Assembly: GCA_030435675.1 (NCBI GenBank)
Contig: CM059625.1
Span: forward strand, 7,564,001-7,628,000
From: Steinernema hermaphroditum
Taxonomy: Eukaryota; Nematoda; Chromadorea; Rhabditida; Steinernematidae
Reading direction: 5' to 3'
Length of the DNA: 64,000 nt
Shown here one piece after another: positions 11,537-22,623 of this stretch; the first letter of the stretch is position 1; every line of letters starts with the position of its first letter. The position numbers and the translations under genes are program-made. Under the pieces are notes generated by a model. It saw only the letters and a list, made by a program, of their open reading frames with translations. It had not been told where the DNA came from and searched no databases.

Positions 11537-12699
11537 CTACTTTGCTTCCAGCTTCTCGAAGTGTTTTTTAACGTTTCGGATATTCATTAGAGTCGTTGCC
11601 GTTGAAACGGCTCCATCTGACAGAATGAGCATGATGAAAGTGTTGCTAGTGAAACTATCGATGAATGCCGCAAAGTTATTGTTACGGACATGGATAGATT
11701 CAAATTGTGACCCCATTTTGCTGAAATCAAAAGCATACATATTGATAAATATATTCACACGAGTATTACCTGCACGAGAGCTTGAACTGCTTAATGATAT
11801 TAGAAACTTTTTCGAAGCGGTGTAAGTCCGGATGATCGTGAATTTTAGCTTGAGCGATAACGAGGAAAGTAGCCTTTTCGAAAAGAAGGACCTGAAGAAG
11901 TGTGGTGTTTACGAATGCAGCTATACGTAGCTGAAGTTACCTCATCCGCATCAACAATTTGAGCAAACTTCATAAGCTTTTCCTCCATTGTTTCGGCGTT
12001 AGGGATTAACTTATGAACAATGGCGGACCACGCTTTGTACAGCGTTTCATCCCAAATCGACGATCGGAAACATCTAATATCGGGAGAACAGCCGACCCTC
12101 TTGAAGATCTCCTCGGCTTTCCCATTGATGTCGCGCTCCTTATCAATAAATATCTAGATGCATTCATATTTAGACAAGGACGAAAATGCAGAGACAAACA
12201 TCTTCTCGTTTGTCCTCAACAATAAGGTCCATTTTGTGTACGAGACAAAATATTTTTGCCGATGGCGAATTCTGCAGCAAGGCTTCGAGACAAGCTTGGA
12301 AATATTTATAATCCTTTTCAACTTCTCTGCTTTCAACATCGAACACGTAAATCAAAACCTGTAAAAAAGAGTTAAATGGTTACATTTGCAATTTTCACTT
12401 GCCTGCACGTTCTTGAAGATCTGATCCTTCTGAGAAATCAAATAGTTCTCCATGAAGTTTTCCTGCCCACCGCAGTCCCATAGATGCAGAACCAAGTTTC
12501 CTAAAAACCTTAAGAGCAATGGCGTTACTGAAATGAGAACATGTTATTCTCTGTCATACCTGACATGGGCATGCTCAACTTCCATCGTGGGCCCCAGACG
12601 ATTCGTATCTCGTGCAATGTAGTTAGCGAATATGATGGACCTCATACTCGTTTTGCCAGATCCACTTTTGCCCATTAACAACACCTTGCGTTTCGACAT
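11537..12699 (-). CDS. raga-1: Rag GTPase RagA/B homologue (raga-1)
   Basis: RagA is the lysosomal small GTPase that, with RagC, recruits and activates TORC1 in response to amino acids. The start at 12699 gives [20 protein letters not shown], which contains the P-loop (GKSGSGKTS). The G3 motif is WDCGGQE (about 12480), followed by [17 protein letters not shown], and the G4 motif is HKMDL (about 12230). [26 protein letters not shown] and [14 protein letters not shown] introduce the C-terminal roadblock-like domain, which ends [20 protein letters not shown] and [14 protein letters not shown] at the stop. It has at least four short introns. The gene is complete and close to the family's usual length (about 310 residues). 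A minus-strand AATAAA near 11443 is the likely poly(A) signal. It heads a same-strand series with the SAMP1-like and alpha2delta genes, which could be operonic, though spacing alone does not prove it. Confidence 0.96.
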
Positions 12700-13202
12700 T
12701 TCACGGTCTTATTCAAGAATCTACTCTGAAATGATGATATAAATGAGAAAGGCATGCATAACGGTTATAAGAAGATTGAGGTTCCGCTAGCACATATACA
12801 ATGTGAGGAAAGCTAGAGACACTAATGATGCGAACAGTTCTTATCACTTGGAAATACACTAATAGGAGGGAAGCAATGACCATCATACACTGATATGAAA
12901 GGGTCTTTCACGGCAGGGCAGATATATGTTACAAAAACAGACGCCAGAGGACCCTCTCTCGATAGACAACGAAATGCGAGAACAATGTGAAATTTCCACG
13001 CCCACACGCATTGATTCCAAAACTACAGTATTTTCGCACAAAAGAATCTGTGTTCGAAGTGAGCATTTTAATAGAAACAATACGATGTTTCGCGGAAGGG
13101 GAGGGGAGTATTCCTTCCATTGTAGAAGTCAGCGAGGCGCGAATAAATGGGCAGAAGCGATGCTTTCGATTTTTTTTTTTTTGACGATTTCTTTCGATTG
13201 AC
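12700..13202. other. intergenic, upstream of raga-1
   Basis: This half-kilobase should contain the raga-1 promoter. A T run of about 14 bases ends near 13182, next to the 3' end of the frame described next. Nothing else is recognised. Confidence 0.35.
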
Positions 13203-13461
13203 GGCCACAGCGCAGATCTTCACACGAAGTTCGTGTACGTCGCCCATTGGATACGATATATGCGATTTTCCACACTAATCGCCGGCTACCATAAATGGAT
13301 AAACCGTCAGGCAGATGATGCAGCGTCCAATATTGATTCAAAAGGGAACTGTTGTTGTTGAACGTCGTGATGACAAAGTTCAGCGATGACTCCGTCACCT
13401 GGCTGTCGTGTCTCAACAAATGTCTTATCTGCATATAGCATTTTCGTGGAAAGCCGTTCAC
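13132..13461 (-). CDS. orphan minus-strand coding-like segment, unknown protein
   Basis: A minus-strand frame of about 100 codons reads like real protein: CYMQIRHLLRHDSQVTESSL, then SLLNQYWTLHHLPDGLSIYG, then VWKIAYIVSNGRRTRTSCED. Composition is balanced, with aromatic and charged residues, and no low-complexity sequence until a Lys run (VKKKK) encoded by an A-rich tract near the end. It lies in the short gap between the divergent raga-1 and SAPS genes. I do not recognise a family. It could be an exon of an unknown gene, a young gene, or the 3' part of a processed copy whose A tail gives the Lys run. An acceptor-like sequence just upstream (13470-13450) hints that it continues from another exon. 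Confidence 0.35.
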
Positions 13462-13501
13462 CTTGCGTATGCGTTCAGTAATATACGTTCAACCTCTTTA
13501 G

Positions 13502-16015
13502 ATGTTTTGGGATCAAGAAAATCAGAGTTCCCTTGATGCGAGTGACGCCGATGCCTTCGCGAACACATTTTGTGCCCCGAAACTTCGGATCTGCGACATC
13601 TTGGACGAGTCCAATGTCCAGCTTACTGACATCATCGATCATGACTATGTTATAAGCGAACTTCGATATGGAACGGATCAGGCCTTGATAAAGTAGTAAG
13701 TGCCAGCGAGTATGCTTTACCATTACGCATCCATTCATATGTTTAAGTCTGACGGATGAAAAGATAATACTAGAGCTCCTACATATTATGCTCACGCCAG
13801 TTGACGACGATGGCACGGAGGAACTGATGTCTTTTGGGTAATCACAAAACGTACGGTTCAAACTCTGACGAGCTGTTTCAGGCGGGCTTCCAAATGCTGT
13901 TCAATGATTGGAATAAAGAACCTCGCATTTCTCGAAGCTCTGGTTGACAGCGTCGAAAGCATGAACTTTCTGAAAACCTACCTCGTCACATACAATGAAC
14001 AGTACAACAGTTTGCAAGCGCAGTACTACAAGGACACGATGACGTCGATTATTGAAATTTTCCCGGAGAAAGTAAGCTGCACAAAATGCCGTTCGTAATC
14101 AGCCTTCTTGCCTTCAGGTCATCCCCATTTTACAAAATACGAGTGACGTGGAGTACATCTGTTCCATTTTGAATGGGAGTTATCACAGCTCAGTCGCCGA
14201 AATTCTACTCTATATTTTGAAGACGACCGGCACAATGACGTCTTTCTATAAAACAAGAAATAGTCCCTGCGATGACTCTGTTGAGGTCAGCATAGATATC
14301 GCTTCGCTTGCTGTATTTTAACCGAATACTTTCAGTGGTTGCACAGCTTGAGTATCCCTCAAAAACTTGTGCAAATGTTGGATGTAGAGAAACCTTGTCT
14401 TGTGCACGAAAATGTAACGTTCGTTTATTGTGAGATGCTGCGCGCGGTTAAAAGGAGATGCGAAGAAGCCGATTTGAATGGAGTCACGAAGGCATTCTAT
14501 GAATCCTTTTACAATGCGGATATTCTGAAAGAACTACTGAAAACTGTACATAACTGCGACATACTAAGTTTGTACCTAAGTTTAAATGCTTGAGAAATGT
14601 TACTCGTGATTCCAGCTGCCGGTGGACGTAGTGTTATCAAATGTGCCTCCAAAATTTTCAATGTGCTCCTCGAAGAAAGTTGTCCTAAGGACTGCCCTGC
14701 CGAAGACATCGTAGCGAAGCAGATTACCGTTGTGCTTCCAGGAATGTTACTTCCCGATCGTCCTGAGCCTAAGCCAAGCACTGTTTTCCAATTAGCAATT
14801 GACCAAGGTGTGAACATGGACCTCAAGGCTATTACAGTGTTGCTCTCAAAGGTCATATTCTACTTGGATGTAAGTGTTTTCTTCATCGCCTGAGTTAATT
14901 ACAACAGTAATGGTGGACTTCTTTATCGCTGACATCTTCTTTCCTGGGAATTTAGTAGATAACCTGATGATCCAATTCTTTCACAGGGGATTTTCTTTTA
15001 TATTACTGGTCATACAAGCATCTATAAATTTCAGGAGCACCATTCTAACCAATTGGCTGATGACTCGATGTGGTTGGAGACGCTAACTGTGATGGTTAAC
15101 CTGGCAAATACCAACAGCGAAGCTGTTTTCCAAGCTTTGGCCAGAGAGCTTGTTAATCCGTTATCGGATGACCGCATCGGCTCTAGTCCTCTTCATAACG
15201 GAATGTCCATCATCTCGCGACTCCTTCGGAAAACATACGAGCTGCCTCGATTCACATGCATGCACGACTGCGTGGCGAGGCTTCTCACTTATCTGATTTT
15301 CTCGAAAGAACACGTGGCCAGATTGATTACCAATGTTTTTGAAGTTAGTTTCTTAGAATGATTTGTCTACATTACTTCTTCGCTCCAGGCCATTGCTGGC
15401 GAAGTGGATTTCCTCATAGAAAAGATGCAAAAGGAACGTTCAACAATGTCCAGTACTGAAAAAGGCTTCGGTTTTCGGCTGTTGCTCGCCGTGCGTGGAG
15501 GGATTCTTTTCAGCCCGTCGTCTAATCTTGTCAACAAACACATTGTTGGTGAGTGCGCAGTCTCCCGACAGTTCGTTTCTACGTCTCCTTTAGGGAAGTT
15601 GCAACACAATTGGCTCGATTTTTGCAAAAAGTATCTCGATCAACATATTCAGGAAAACAAACGCTGTGGGGACTCAGATTCACTTGTTAGTTGCATCATT
15701 ACCTTCAGATGTTCTAAGTATTCATTCCAGAAAAGAGTTGATGGCTCGAGCACTCCTATCGACGGGGAGGAAATTCGAGCCGAGGACTGCTTCCCCGAGG
15801 ACTTCCCCATTGTGGACGATCTAGAATTTCCAGGAACAACGAATTTAAATGCAGACAACCCGTTTGACAATGAGGGTTCCCCGTTCATGGGAGGAGAAAT
15901 TGGTATGTCGTTTGCATTTCACGGCGCCCATTGAATAACGAAATATTTAGACGACCCCTTCGCTTCTACCGGCGACGGCACCACGGGAAATGGAGATGGC
16001 TGGGCAGCTTTTTGA
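13502..16015 (+). CDS. saps-1: SAPS-domain regulatory subunit of protein phosphatase 6 (saps-1)
   Basis: SAPS proteins are scaffold/regulatory subunits of PP6. The start MFWDQENQSSLDASDADAFA matches the conserved N-terminus, and CDILDESNVQLTDIIDHDYV corresponds to the LxELLDEDDVLQE-like motif that opens the SAPS domain. Helical repeats continue over about ten short exons: KIILELLHIMLTPVDDDG, LAFLEALVDSVESMNFLKTY, QLAIDQGVNMDLKAITVLLS, WLETLTVMVNLANTNSEAVF and LLLAVRGGILFSPSSNL. The C-terminus is acidic (EEIRAEDCFPEDFPIVDDLE) and ends DNPFDNEG then GDGWAAF before a stop at 16013. Introns are about 45-70 bases; the join at 13849 (MSFG to RASKCC) was checked by phase. The gene looks complete. 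It is divergent from raga-1, with about 0.8 kb between start codons. The C. elegans orthologue is recalled as C47G2.5 on chromosome II. Confidence 0.85.
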
Positions 16016-17892
16016 ATCTTTCTCTTCAGACTGCTGAATGTCCAACGGGTATTATGTGGCTGTTTTTAATGGATAAAGAGGAACGATGACAACGTGGCTA
16101 CTCTCAAGCGTCGTTTTGAACAACTAACTATACACTCGCAATCTTCTTGCGAATCTGCAAAAAACTTTGGATCCTGAATGCTGGCAAAGTCCCCATAGCA
16201 ACCAGAGTCTGGCTTGACGATCTAAGCGAGTATACGTTATAGCGAAAGAGCGAAAACATATATCCATGTCAACGAGAAGTCATTCCGTCCTCCGCAAGGC
16301 GGAGAGCCAACAAAAGCCACAACATTTAGCTTCTGGCGGCTGTGACGCGACAAACACTGGGACCGCGTGTTGCGCTTGCGAACTTCATTATTTTTCTAAT
16401 GCCAAGACATCATCAGTCGTGATAGTGTGAACGAAGGAGAATTCCAAACGCAAGAGATAGTGCGCTATGGGACCCGCTGAAGGATAAAAACTCTTGCCGG
16501 TTAAACCGCTGCGATCACGACGGCTGTTGCAAAGACAAACTGAAGGAACGGGACTAAAGCTACTGCAGAATTATATAATGTGCCTTGGGCCTGGCCGATC
16601 GTGCTGAGTTAATTGCGATATACACGCGGGACTATCATATGTGACGTCGACTCTCCGTTCCATTGTCTGTTTTCAAAATATTAGCTCGACTAATTCGCTT
16701 AGCCTTGCCCGCAATGCCTACTCGTTCAGTACACGACATATTCCTTCCACCACCTGTCATTAGTGAATTACTCGTAACGACAATTTTAAGCAGTGGAACG
16801 GGCGGCGAAGCGGACAAACAGAAGCGGTCGCCAGGGAAAACTCTGAATGCCGCGAATTACCTATGTTTCCCAGTCCCTCATGCTCACTTTCGTTGCCATA
16901 GGCGCAGGAAAGCGAACTCGAATATCGTTTCCGTAGCACTAGCATCTTAACTTTTTGCTAACGCCTAGCATCACCCCTCACGTGGCACGAAAACCGCGAG
17001 ATGATCTGTCACGCAACATGTTTATCTTTCATAAGCGTATCTTAGTTATTGCGCCGCGCCGAAAAGAGCGGTTTGCGTTCAATCGTGAAGACGCATTAAT
17101 CCTTCCCAGGTTTTCGTAGTTTGTGCATTCGTGGCAAGCTGAAGCGAACTATTTCTGGCCTCTTTTCGTGCATCGTGAGTACTACTGATGTTTTGTTTTG
17201 TTGCAGCATTTGTTAATGATTTATAAAGAGCTCTATGAGACGATATGCAGCGATCGTTAGGCGAAGGCGTGATATCAAAGGTTTGTTTACATCCATTCTA
17301 ACGTCACCGCTCACATGAAAGCAGCGTGTTGTTTTGGACTAAAGTGCTTTTGCCAGCAAATCAGGCGCGCCTTAATTTATTCCACATGCAAAACATGTCA
17401 ATCGAAAAGTGCGTCGCAATTGCAAACAAAAGTGCCTGTTGCTCACACTACGAAAAGTTGCAAAACAAGCCGTCATGTCACCTCATTATGACTCACTTTC
17501 ATTTAGTTATTAAAACGTTATGCGTTTATTCAAGAAGAACGGTTAGGAAAGGTATATTTTCCGATCACATCCTATTTGTCAAATACAACTTGTGCCGACC
17601 TTCGTGAAGTTTTTTCGGTCAGTCAAACTAGACGTATCGTCAAATATAATTTGTTAGCAATCTTTAGGAGGGAGACGAAATAATTTTTACGGCTCAACGT
17701 CAGTCACCGCCACAGGCGGACTGTCGTTACGTAGCCAGCTCCGTAGTGAGGAAAACCGAGCTGATCTGTGTTTCTGGTAGAATAACAGAGAAAAGCGAAA
17801 AGTGAGTTCATCGATGTCTTCACACTGTCTCAACTAAACTTAGGTATGCATACGCCGAGGCTTCGCGTGTGGGAAGGATATTTTTGCCCTAT
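16016..17892. other. intergenic region between saps-1 and the repeat-domain gene
   Basis: The longest frame (16663-16950, plus) lacks any recognisable domain. The segment 16020-17860 contains no convincing exon chain and probably holds 3' UTR and regulatory sequence. Confidence 0.35.
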
Positions 17893-20089
17893 TCCGCACG
17901 GAACATGGCTACAAATAAGCCATGGCTGGGGCGAGGAATTGTCGAAGGCGCGCGATATGATCTGAAAGTTATGCCCCAGCCGGAAGTGAGTGGCTGTTCC
18001 TACGTCGCCTGGTCAATTAATGTCAACGGCGAGTCTCTCGAAGAAGATGTTCCCCTTTATCGTCAAAACTATCTACGTTTGGAACGGCAACCAGAAGTTA
18101 TAGAAAGGCAAATAGGAATTGTCATTTCGACTGATCAAAATTTGAATGAGGCCTACGCGTATGCAACGGTAACTAAAAATAGCCGCACAGCAATGGTTGA
18201 ATGGACGTTTTCAGCAAACGGGGATGTCTCGAATACCTTTTATTTGTCATTCATCCGGAGTTCCTATAGAACAAGGCGTTTGGCTACGGTATTCAGTTGT
18301 TAAAGCGGATTTCCCAAGCAAATACACTTGGGTTGCCAAGGAGATTGAATTTCTCGGTTACTTAATGAAATTAGCGGACAAATGTTTACTACCTGGTTTC
18401 AATAATATCTCTCTTTACACGCGGGCCGTGGTTTGTCGAGTTAGCGAAGTGCATGGAGCTGCCTGGTTATGGAACGATTTATTAGGAAGGATATACGTGT
18501 CGGGAGAGGAGTATGTTCAAAGGATGAGATGTCTAAGTGCCGCACGTTTGCGCGTTGAATATACGGGAAATTTTGAAGGTACGATAGAAATGTGGCTTTT
18601 GTGGCATGGAATACGACGTTACAGATGTTCCGTGGTCGGGTTATGACGTGGAGCTTCTAGAAGGCGACACGGATACAATTAACAACGTTGCTCAATTATT
18701 ACAAACTGACGATTCTTGGAAGGTAATCAGTGTTCAGTTTAGAGTTCAGACAAAACTGAGAACATCACAGGTGACTTATGTCAAGGAGCAAGAGTCGTAT
18801 TACGGCTTTATGGAAAATCCAAAGTTTGGTTCCGCCTTTATCGCTTGGACGGATACGACGCGAGGCGAGGAGCCCCCCGAGAAAGGCGCCACCTGCCGAG
18901 CCACCGTATATAAGCAGTATCGCGACCGAAAACATCAATGGAGAGCCGTATTAGTCACGCAACTTGAACCCACTGGATCCCCTAAGTTTTTCCATCCTCC
19001 ACATAAGCCATCAGGAAAGCTGCGAATGCCAATTTCGAACTATGTGCCAGAAGGTCGTGTCGATCCCACAAAGAAGCCCGAAGTCAATGGTAAAGCGGAG
19101 GTGGGCAATGAGAACCGTCCACCGAGCAACGGCCTAAGTGCCATTGACAATGGCTACGGGGTAGATGCAGCTCGAAGAAGGTACCATTGTACTTAGGTAT
19201 TGTTTTAAAAAAAGTTTTTTTAAGTTTCAGCCAAGCGTTGGCTCCTCAAAGTTCCGACGCAAGGATCAACGGTGGGTCATTCACCCCCGAATACGATATT
19301 TTCGGGGGATTCATTGATATGGACAAGGGGTGCAAATTCGGTGTTATTGGCTCGAACAGCAAGCCCGCTTCTTCCACAACAACCGGTAATGCGCCGTGCA
19401 ATGAAACGAATGGATACACGAACGGAACGCACTTCGGGAGCAACGGAACCAGTTTATTTCCTTTCGACTGCGGATCCTCTTCGCTGGACACCGAATTGGA
19501 CATTAGAACACAATCACCCGACAGCAGCAACAACTGCTCTTCGCCTTCTTTCACGTTGCCTGAATCCTTTTTGATCAACGGCAACGGCACACATAGAGCC
19601 GAAGAATTGATGAGTCCATCGATTTATGATAACTTATTGAATGGAATCGATTCGATTAATTATTCAACATGGTCTTTCGGAGGTGACGGTCTTTCACTCT
19701 TTTCTCTTCCTCTGAAGACTTCACAGGACGCCATAACTCCTCCTCCTGGTAGCAAACAATTATGGGCGTAGAAAAGTCTAAATCCTGTTTTAGGGTTACC
19801 CCCGTTTGGATCTCATCTATTCGAAACAAACGGTAGCACTACCACCACAACACCCAGCATGTCATTGGAGTCTCTAGTCGAAACCCGTAGTTCACCGCTA
19901 GCGAACGGTACAGTATCGAACGGAACAGGCAGTGAATGCTCAACTTACGCCGACGCATCAACACAGACCGAGGCTTTAATAGAGCAAGAGATTATTAGGA
20001 AAGTAACTCAGTGTAAGAAGGCAATATCACAATTAGCAGAAGAATGTCCAGAATTTTTTGCCATGTTTGTTCAAGTAAAATGGCAGTAG
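17893..20089 (+). CDS. unrecognised protein with repeated beta-barrel-like (CSD/S1-like) segments
   Basis: The start at 17893 (MATNKPWLGRGIVEG) leads into about 500-600 residues over several exons. At least three segments look related to one another: GCSYVAWSINVNGESLEEDV, then GVWLRYSVVKADFPSKYTWV with AKEIEFLG after a short intron at about 18225, then YYGFMENPKFGSAFIAWTD with RGEEPPEKGATCRATVYKQY and HQWRAVLVTQL. The pattern of a short strand ending in GF or Y, a VAW/IAW strand, an acidic turn, a G-x-x-C/V strand and W-x-A-x-x-V resembles cold-shock or S1-type nucleic-acid-binding barrels, but the RNP motifs are not clear. The C-terminal half is rich in Asn, Ser, Gly and Thr. It ends in a short helix with KKAISQLAEECPEFFAMF and a stop at 20087. 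I do not recognise the protein. RNA binding is an inference, and exon borders are partly guessed. Confidence 0.55.
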
Positions 20090-20261
20090 GTTGAATTGAA
20101 AAAATGAATGAAGAAATAAAAATTGTTTTGCACCGTTTTCCAGTTTTCTGGCAATGTTTCCACGCACGTTAGCTTGCGCCATTTCTCGTTGGAAATGATA
20201 GGAGGTGCTTTGGACAACACATGAAAGCACCTCGCTTTCTCGGCTGTTGTATCTGTATTGA

Positions 20262-20733
20262 CTGTATTTCGCGAATCAAAGGCAATACGCCTTGCGCGAC
20301 ACCGAAAATAGACAAACAGAGGATGTCTGGCAGACGGCTTCATCCCTGGCGTGGCGTTGATGTCGAACCGGTGGGTGGCGGCGCACTTCAAGGGGCATCT
20401 GGGAGTCGACAAATCTTCGGATGCGGCAGCGGAACATCGTTTGCAACACAGCGGACGCTTCTGAGCTTGCATCTGATGGTCCATGGTCCGGGAGTTGCGT
20501 CTTCGCTGGTCCTCAGAGCGTCGGCAACCTTCGGGATGACATCTCACGCGCGTGATTCCTGGCGTCGGACATCTTGTTGTCAGCGGTGGTGGGACTACGG
20601 CTTCCGGGTGTCCCAATTCCCTCTGGAAGCCGGAAAACTCACAACTGCCACAGGGTTTGCCATTTGGCCAACCAGACACTCAGAGAGCGACCGGAGGGAC
20701 CGACCGCTCACCACCGCGACACGAGTGAGAGAC
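20262..20733 (-). repeat. interspersed repeat copy 1, related to 58068-58500
   Basis: Read on the minus strand, this segment aligns over about 430 bases with plus-strand 58068-58500. Shared blocks include CGGTCGGTCCCT/CGATCGGTCCCT, CACCGCTGACAACAAGATGT, GACGCTCTGAGGACC/GACGCTTTGAGGACC and CCAGGGATGAAGCC/TCAGGGATGAAGCT. Identity looks like roughly 70-75 percent by eye. A common frame reads RCPLK/RCPMK, then FDINATPGMK/FDTNAASGMK, so the family may descend from a coding element. It follows the 3' end of the preceding gene. Family unknown. Confidence 0.7.
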
Positions 20734-21002
20734 CGGCTGTTGTATCATGAAAACAAAATGAATAATGCAGTAATTGGATTTATATCCGTTGAATAGTTTT
20801 ACGGCAAAACACCACACTTTGAGTTTCAGTTGTTCAACTATCATCGCCAAAAAAGTTTTGTTCTAGACAAAAAGATGGCGACAAGAGACTCTTTGTTTAC
20901 CGCACCTAAAGAATGCCGTTTCCTAAAGACGAGACTGAAAATTCTCGATCGGTTTATGGTGGCATTTGAAGCGATTGCAGTCGCGATATTTGGGATTAGT
21001 CT

Positions 21003-21640
21003 TGTTTTCCTTAACTGACAAGGAGAGGTCCCAAACTGTCCCACGCCGATTCGGCTGAAATTTGGCAAGGAGAGAGAGGTGCTAGAGTGTAGCAAAACCT
21101 GATAGGTTTCATCGGTGAATGAGGGGTTTAAGCTGTACTTCATAGTCGATTTTACCCTCTTAATTGTAAGGTCTCCTGGTGCGATGTCCCTGACGCCTCA
21201 AAATATACGGTATTCTTGTCACTCTTTGTCGTTTTTTTTTACGAGTTTTCTAAGGCTTTCGGCATTTAGAGGCAAAATCAACATTGTAAGTTAACAGTAA
21301 TGTTCTTGTAGCAAGAAAACTGGTCAAAAAACGACAAAAACTGACACAGATACCGTATATCTTGTGGCGTCAGGGATATCGCAGCAGGACGCCTTACAAT
21401 GACAGAGGACAAAATCACCTACCTTAAATATTACTCAAAATACGCAAACGATCTGCTGTTCGCCCTGAAAATTCATCCACAGTCCCTCCTGAACTATTCG
21501 GGAGCAATTTATGGATCCGTTTTAGCCGGAAATTCTAGTAAATTTCGTGAAGAACGAAAAGCACCTATGGTTACACATATGTTAGTTTATAGCTTAAACC
21601 CCCCATTCACCGATGAAATCTATTATGCCGAAAATTAACG
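21003..21640. mobile_element. foldback (inverted-repeat) element, partly asymmetric
   Basis: The left arm (about 21003-21240) is the imperfect reverse complement of the right arm (about 21315-21640). Matching parts include ACGACAAAGAGTGACA/ACGACAAAAACTGACA, ATACCGTATATTTTGAGGCG/ATACCGTATATCTTGTGGCG, GTCAGGGACATCGC/GTCAGGGATATCGC and TTCACCGATGAAACCTAT/TTCACCGATGAAATCTAT. The right arm carries an extra block of about 150 bases (21425-21575) missing from the left. There is no transposase. It is probably a non-autonomous DNA element. Confidence 0.75.
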
Positions 21641-22623
21641 TATTACGGTAGGAAATGTCAAATTTGTGATGGAGTTGAAGGACGATTTCCTGAATATATT
21701 GCATAATATTTGATTAGGAAAAATGAAGTTCATGTATTGCCTTCGCATATTTATTGAAAACCAGACTAAAATACGGTTTTTATGGAACTTTCATTTAAAC
21801 TCTTCATCTACGAGTGACGTACTGCACTTCAACTTCAGCAAAAAACGCACCCACCGAACACATCATTCAATGCATTATAATTGAAATACGAAAAACAAAA
21901 CAGATGAACTGCTTGTTTCTGCTTTTTTCTGCCAGTAGGCTCTTGTGTTTTTCCATTTTTGACCTAACATTAACATTAATGGAGAAAAGCGCTCGTTCAC
22001 TGAAGCGCAAAGTTCTTGCTGACTAGCTCGGTTTGTTGGTGCCTTTGTTAAAATGAAATAAAATTCTCGGCAGTCATTAGTTATAAAAAATTTTTGTTTA
22101 CAAACGCTATTTTGTGTACCAAATCAACAGTTTATGCGCGAAAACAGCGACTGCTCCACTGACTTCATCTGTAATCGATTTTTGGTGTGTCGCTCTTGCC
22201 GCTCTAAGACCACGCCCCGAAAACAGCATAGCAGCGGCTGATCGAACGCTCAACCCGTTGGTTGCTTCTCATGTCTGCTGTCTAAATTGCCGTCATCCAG
22301 AAAGAGCCGTGGAAAGCGGACGAAGGACGGATCGGCGCGGCCCGTGCTTAGTCGAGAGGTTACAAATGAGCGCACGTCCACGGGGTCTATTCTTAAAAGA
22401 GGTCTCGCGAGGGATGTAGCGCGTGATGCTCGCGCTCTCGCAACATGCAATTCGTATATTGGTCGAGCTGCTTATCGTACGGACATGTAGATCATTCGGA
22501 TTCGAATTTCAGAGAACGACGAGATGAGTGCTGCTTGCTCAAGGCACGCCGGTGAGTGTGAAATCCTTTGTCACTTAGGGGTGCAATCCGCTAACTCGTT
22601 GGAGTCTCCATTAACTGGGAATA
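21641..22623. other. intergenic, no gene recognised
   Basis: The first part is A+T-rich; from about 22190 it becomes more G+C-rich. The open frames here (22114-22419 and 22250-22450) look like chance frames. Confidence 0.35.

Noticed and set aside
20221..20796. 191-codon plus-strand frame
   Set aside because: It runs antisense through the dispersed repeat; the similarity with the 58-kb copy is on the other strand and this frame is not kept there.
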